Source of the DNA: Megachile rotundata
Lineage: Eukaryota; Arthropoda; Insecta; Hymenoptera; Megachilidae
NCBI RefSeq assembly: GCF_050947335.1
Contig: NW_027473318.1
Coordinates: 434,001 to 498,000, forward strand
Length of the DNA: 64,000 nucleotides
Reading direction: 5' to 3'
Numbering within the stretch: the first letter of the stretch is position 1; the number at the start of each line of letters is the position of its first letter. This document shows, piece by piece, positions 61,001 through 64,000 of the stretch. The notes beneath the pieces were generated by a model. The model was given only the letters and a program-made list of their open reading frames with translations, was not told the origin of the DNA and did no database searches. The translations under genes and the position numbers were made by a program.

Positions 61001-64000
61001 ATCATACAATCAATATCATACAATCACAATCATACAATCACAATCATGCAATCACAACCATACAATCGCAATCGTACAATCGCAATCATACAATCACAAT
61101 CGTACAATCACAATCATACAATCACAATCATACAATCACAATCATACAATCACAATCATACAATCACAATCATACAATCACAATCATACAATCACAATCA
61201 TACAATCACAATCATACAATCATTATCATACAATCACAATCATACTATCACAATCATACAATCACAATCATACAATCACAATCATACAATCACAGTCACA
61301 CAATCACCGTCATACAATCACAATCGTACAATCACAATCGCACAATCACAATCATACAATCACAGTCATACAATCACAATCATACAATCACAATCATACT
61401 ATCCCAATCATACAATCACAATCATACAATCACAATCATACAATCACAGTCATACAATCGCAATCATACAATCACAGTCATAGTATCACAATCATACAAT
61501 CACAATCATACAATCACAATCATACAATCACAATCATACATACAAAATCATGCAATCTCAATCATACAATCACAATCATGCAATCACAATCGTACAATCA
61601 TAATCATACAATTACAATCATACAATCACAATCATACAATCACAATCATACAATCACAATCATACAATCACAATCATACAATCACAATCATACAATCAAT
61701 ATCATACAATCACAATCATACAATCACAATCATGCAATCACAATCATACAATCGCATTCATACAATCGCAATGATACAATCACAATCATACAATCACAAT
61801 CATACAATCACAATCATACATACAAAATCATGCAATCTCAATCATACAATCACAATTATGCAATCGCTATCATACAATCATAATCATACAATGACAATCA
61901 TACAATCACAATCATACAATCACAGTCATACAATCACAATCTTACAATCGCAATCATACTATCACAATCATACAATCACAATCATACAATCACAATCGTA
62001 CAATCACAATCATACATTAAAAATCATGCAATCACAATCATACAATCACAATCATGCAATCACAATCATTCAATCATAATCATACAATCACAATCATACA
62101 ATCACGATCGTGCAATCACAATCGTACAATCACAATCGCACAATCACAATCGCACAATCACAATCATACAATCACAGTCATACAATCACATTCATACAAT
62201 CACAATCATACTATCACAATCATACAATCACAATCATACAATCACAATCATACAATCAATATCATACAATCACAATCATATAATCACAATCATGCAATCA
62301 CAATCATACAATTTCATTCATATAATCGCAATCATACAATCACAATCATACAATCACAATCGTACAATCACAATCATACAATCACAGTCATACAATCACA
62401 ATCATACAATCACAATCATACTATCACAATCACACAATCACAATCATACAATCACAATCATACAATCACAGTCATACAATCACAATCTTACAATCACAAT
62501 CATACTATCGCAATCATACAGTCACAATCATACCATCACAATCATACAATCACAATCATACACTCATTATCATACAATCACAATCATACAATCACCATCA
62601 TACAATCGCAATCATACAATCACAACCATACAATCACAATCATACAATCACAATCATACTATCGCAATCATACAATCACAATCATACCATCACAATCATA
62701 CAATCACAATCATACAATCACAATCATGCAATCACAATCATACAATCGCATTCATACAATCACAGTCATACAATCACAATCACACAATCACAATCATACA
62801 ATCGCAATCATACAATCACAATCATACAATCACAATCATACAATCACAATCATACAATCACAATCATACAATCACATTCATACAATCACAATCATACAAT
62901 CACAATCATACAATCATAATTATACAATCACAAAAATACAATCATAATCATACAATCACAATCATACAATCGCAATCATACAATCACAATCATACTATCA
63001 CAATCATACAATCACAATCATACAATCACAATCATACAATCACAATCATACAATCACAATCATACAATCACAATCATACACTCGCAGTCAAACAATCACA
63101 ATCATACGATAACAATCACACAATCACAATCATACAATCGCAATCATACAATTACAATCACCCAAATACAATCATACAATCACAATCATACAATCGCAAT
63201 CATACAATCACAACCATACAATCACAATCATACAATCACAATCATACTATCGCAATCATACAATCACAATCCTACCATCACAATCATACAATCACAATCA
63301 TACAATCACAATCATGCAATCACAATCATACAATCACAATCATACAATCACAATAATACAGTCACCAGCATACAATCGCAATTATAAAATCGCAATCATA
63401 CAATTACAATCTCCCAAATACAATCACACAATCACAATCTTACAATCACAATCATACAATCACAATCATACAATCACAATCATACAATCACAATCATACA
63501 ATCACAATCATACAATCACAATCATACAATCACAATCATACAATCACAATCATACAATGACAATCATACAATTACAATCATACAATCCCAATCATACAAT
63601 CACAATCATACAATCACAACCATACTATCACAATCATACAATCACAACAATACAATCGCAATCATACAATCACAATCGTACAATCACAAAAATACAACCA
63701 TAATCATACAATCGCAATCATACAATCACAATCATACAATCATAGTCATACAATCACAATCATACGATCCCAATCATACAATCACAATCATACCATCACA
63801 ATCATACAATCACAATCATACAATCATAATCATACAATCACAATCATACAATCACAATCATACAATGACAGTCATTCAATCACAATCTTACAATCACAAT
63901 CATACTATCACAATCATACAATCACAATCATACAATCACAATCATGCAATCACAATCATACAATCACAATCATACAATCACAATCATACAATCACAATCA
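58080..64000 (+). repeat. Heterogeneous distal array segment with few long duplications
   Basis: This part still consists only of 14-bp units but is less organised: 13-bp units at 58165, 58892 and 59087, TCCC-only units at 59142 and 63412, and many uncommon variants (ATTTCATTCATATAATC, CATAGTC, CACCGTC, CAATAAC). Short copies are visible: 58.54-58.86 kb recurs at 62.05-62.37 kb (+3,512 bp, 251 units minus 2), and the CATAGTC/ATACGATCCC/TGACAGTCATTC run at 59.53-59.66 kb recurs at 63.74-63.88 kb. Long plain-consensus runs are present (60.2-60.36 and 63.43-63.55 kb). The [518 + 504] HOR block was not found here. Confidence 0.78.

Larger units (their letters stand above)
1..64000 (+). repeat. 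14-bp satellite DNA array, consensus ATACAATCACAATC, about 4,570 head-to-tail units
   Basis: The 14-bp unit repeats from the first to the last base without interruption by unrelated sequence and without any inversion. Typical derived units change one or two bases: ATACAATCGCAATC, ATACTATCACAATC, ATGCAATCACAATC, ATACAATCATAATC, GTACAATCACAATC, ATACAATCACAGTC, ATACAATCAATATC, ATACCATCACAATC. Both edges are inside the array, so its full length is unknown. The unit can be read as ACAATC + ACAATC + AT. No G occurs in the consensus. The whole window is therefore non-genic; no RNA gene, mobile element or single-copy spacer was seen. The assignment as satellite DNA is secure. Chromosomal location and host are inference only, most likely eukaryotic heterochromatin. 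Confidence 0.98.

Noticed and set aside
1..64000. Genes on the minus strand
   Set aside because: The reverse complement of the unit contains two TGA triplets per 14 bp, and all frames close within a few dozen bases.
1..64000. CRISPR array
   Set aside because: There are no unique spacers between repeats. Units are directly adjacent, 14 bp long, and differ by point changes only.
1..64000. Telomeric repeat array
   Set aside because: The complementary strand is T/G-rich but has no GG or GGG runs in the consensus. The unit fits no telomere repeat known to me, and layered HORs are typical of satellites.
1..64000. Plasmid-type iterons or a replication origin
   Set aside because: Iterons are few and lie next to a rep gene. 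Here thousands of units fill the window and no gene is present.
1..64000. Transposon or retroelement with internal tandem repeats
   Set aside because: No terminal repeats, target-site duplications, transposase, reverse transcriptase or other unique sequence was seen on either strand.
1..64000. Promoters, terminators, tRNA or rRNA genes
   Set aside because: The near-absence of G on one strand excludes stable hairpins and tRNA or rRNA folds. AT-rich hexamers resembling promoter boxes recur every unit and carry no information.

Overview
What this is: the whole 64 kb is one uninterrupted head-to-tail tandem array of a 14-bp satellite/minisatellite unit, consensus ATACAATCACAATC on the + strand, about 4,570 units long. 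Every segment I read is this unit or a point-mutated derivative of it. No unique sequence, convincing protein gene, RNA gene, transposon or CRISPR array is visible, and both window edges lie inside the array. All units point the same way. An array of this size, with multi-level higher-order repeats (HORs), suggests eukaryotic heterochromatin (pericentromeric, subtelomeric or sex-chromosome type) resolved by long reads. The sequence does not allow a species or chromosome assignment. Composition: the consensus has 7 A, 3 T, 4 C and no G, so the + strand is almost G-free, and every C in the consensus is followed by A. The unit is itself two ACAATC hexamers plus AT. Because 14 is not a multiple of 3 and the unit has no stop codon on the + strand, all three + frames stay open and encode the same 14-residue peptide period (QSQSYNHNHTITII). 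The minus strand carries two TGA triplets per unit and is closed. The long + strand open frames are therefore a by-product of the repeat, and I annotate none as a gene. Layout: 0-1.97 kb, older mixed units with a 224-bp local duplication; 1.97-3.19 kb and 7.20-8.42 kb, a dispersed copy pair; 5.2-6.5 kb, the first copy of a [518 + 504 bp] HOR block that recurs along the array; 11.8-21.2 kb, a 5.12-kb duplication whose first copy is followed by a 756-bp tandem duplication; 19.1-23.4 kb, a 2.1-kb tandem duplication; 19.7-40.56 kb, a nearly perfect 10.4-kb tandem duplication that includes the 2.1-kb doublet; 40.4-49.5 kb, a mosaic of 6.66-kb-offset copies and a 2.8-kb tandem duplication; 49.5-58.1 kb, further mosaic copies of the 20-44 kb material; 58.1-64 kb, a more heterogeneous part with few long duplications. 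Almost all offsets are whole multiples of 14 bp, or multiples less one base for each 13-bp unit crossed. This fits unequal exchange or slippage in unit register. Boundaries were found by eye and carry an uncertainty of a few tens of bases.
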